In this document: positions 31,534 to 32,348 of the stretch, piece by piece
Layout: the number at the start of each line of letters is the position of its first letter
Numbering within the stretch: position 1 is the stretch's first letter
Position numbers and translations under genes: made by a program
The notes under the pieces: model-generated
The model's database searches: none
What the model saw: only the letters and a program-made list of their open reading frames with translations
Told to the model about the DNA's origin: nothing
DNA from: Lentisphaeria bacterium
GTDB lineage: Bacteria; Verrucomicrobiota; Lentisphaeria; Victivallales; Victivallaceae
DNA length: 32,348 nt
Direction: 5' to 3'
Assembly (NCBI GenBank): GCA_017504585.1
Contig: JAFVQX010000082.1
Location: 1-32,348 of the forward strand

Positions 31534-31920
31534 TTATTCTTCTGGTACCTTTATAAAAAACACACATAACGAGCCGGCTATACCCGAAACGATCAAAACA
31601 CCCCACCACTGGCTGCTTTGCAAAACTATTCCGGAAAATGTGATCGACAGCCAAATACATACAATAACAGTCAATTTTGCGGTCGTACTCATTCCTTGTG
31701 ATGATCGGTATTTATCCAGACAGCGTTTAAACAGTTTGTTTTTCCGGATAAAATTTTTTATATCCGGCTCATTGGCGGCAAAGTAAAGAGCAGCCAGCAA
31801 AAAAGGCACAGTGGGTATGACCGGCAATAAAGCTCCGATGATCGCAGCGATTATGCAAAGTATGGCAAGAATTCTGAAAATGCACTTTTTAACACTCATT
31901 TTGCTGCGACAATATTCCAT
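31534..31920 (-). CDS. DUF454 (YbaN-like) inner-membrane protein
   Basis: A 128-residue protein with three or four membrane segments (about 13-45, and a pair between 81 and 122). It carries the DUF454 signature: GALLPVIPTVPFLLAALYFAA near the first segments, then a short amphipathic stretch with FKRCLDKYR. The family is widespread in the inner membrane and its function is unknown. The ATG at 31920 has an AAAGAG site upstream; an internal ATG at 31899 (MSVKK) has none, though the family often starts close to that point. It is transcribed in the same direction as the hydrogenase operon but is separated by over 200 bases, so it is probably independent. Confidence 0.85.
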   Translation of the reverse strand: MEYCRSKMSVKKCIFRILAILCIIAAIIGALLPVIPTVPFLLAALYFAANEPDIKNFIRKNKLFKRCLDKYRSSQGMSTTAKLTVIVCIWLSITFSGIVLQSSQWWGVLIVSGIAGSLCVFFIKVPEE

Positions 31921-31978
31921 TATTGGGAACTCTTTCCGGCATATAACAACTTTTTTTCAATTTTTATGACTCCTGAAA

Positions 31979-32006
31979 TTGCAAAAAGATCAATATGGGG
32001 TATATT
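31979..32006 (+). promoter_or_regulatory. tRNA-Arg promoter
   Basis: TTGCAA (31979-31984), 16 bases, TATATT (32001-32006). The predicted transcription start falls about 8-10 bases before the tRNA 5' end at 32022. Confidence 0.5.
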
Positions 32007-32020
32007 AAAGTCCAAACAAG

Positions 32021-32098
<78 letters not shown>

Positions 32099-32113
32099 TT
32101 TTTTTTGCCCTTT

Positions 32114-32153
32114 CCGGTGTTTTGAGTTCAAAGGCAAAGCACCGGCTTTTTTT
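32114..32153 (+). terminator. Intrinsic terminator of the tRNA-Arg gene
   Basis: CCGGTGTTTTG (32114-32124) pairs with CAAAGCACCGG (32135-32145), an 11-base-pair stem with one G-U pair, followed by C and seven T (32147-32153). It lies 15 bases after the tRNA. Confidence 0.85.
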
Positions 32154-32348
32154 GTCCATTCTTTCGGATTCTATCAAATTCCTGCCTTCCCGAACAGGAA
32201 ATGCCACATTTCTGCCACACAAACGTAACTTTATTCTGCCGTATAAAAAAAATGAAACTTTTTTTAAAGTACACATTCCTGTTTATTCGGTTGGCAAGAA
32301 GCAGAATGTTCCGATTCCAGCAGATTCTAACGTCAAATATCCGACAAA
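32154..32348. other. Unassigned right end
   Basis: No supported gene. A plus-strand frame is open to the window edge but has no credible start codon with a ribosome-binding site and no recognised motif. A second frame begins at an ATG (32252) after an A-run and also runs off the edge; it too is unrecognised. Confidence 0.3.

Overview
The window looks like chromosomal DNA of an anaerobic, carbohydrate-degrading bacterium of the Planctomycetota-Verrucomicrobiota-Chlamydiota group, most likely Lentisphaerota (Victivallis-like). Three things point there: a pseudopilin with the [17 protein letters not shown] leader inside a glycan operon, a small protein resembling the Planctomycetota/Verrucomicrobiota-restricted Minf_1886 family, and the mix of a trimeric [FeFe]-hydrogenase with fucose and hexosaminide genes. 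The assignment is an inference from gene content; there is no rRNA here.

Layout. (1) 1-5186, minus: the first 11 codons of an NTP-transferase-like protein, then a four-gene operon (secretin, long-hairpin MacA/HlyD adaptor, ABC ATPase, MacB-type permease) that looks like an ABC exporter with a secretin as its outer-membrane channel. (2) 5372-6699, minus: zinc/cadmium efflux unit (CDF transporter plus ArsR/SmtB repressor) with a recognisable operator. (3) 6866-7639, plus: a TIM-barrel sugar isomerase/epimerase. (4) 7698-14409, minus: a five-gene glycan operon (GntR-type regulator, cytoplasmic GH20-like hydrolase, two secreted proteins sharing a duplicated carbohydrate-binding-like domain, pseudopilin). 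(5) 14750-16671, plus: hisC and a WaaP-like kinase whose HRD motif reads HRG. (6) 16668-19366: an AraC-type regulator divergent from L-fucose isomerase; fucI is broken by a one-base deletion. (7) 19485-26780, minus: a GH151/GHL6-like glycosidase, hpt, a ROK sugar kinase, an M16 peptidase, a Minf_1886-like protein and an ECF sigma factor. (8) 27102-31315, minus: hydCBA, an NAD-linked, probably electron-bifurcating [FeFe]-hydrogenase. (9) 31534-32348: a DUF454 membrane protein, tRNA-Arg(CCG) with its own promoter and terminator, then unassigned sequence.

How it fits together. Regions 4, 6 and 7 suggest growth on host- or algal-type glycans: binding and processing of glycans outside the cell, cytoplasmic hexosaminidase, fucose isomerisation and sugar phosphorylation. 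The hydrogenase would dispose of fermentation electrons as H2. The promoter of the glycan operon and the araC-fucI promoter region share an identical 14-base element. The most unusual item is the secretin-MacAB operon.
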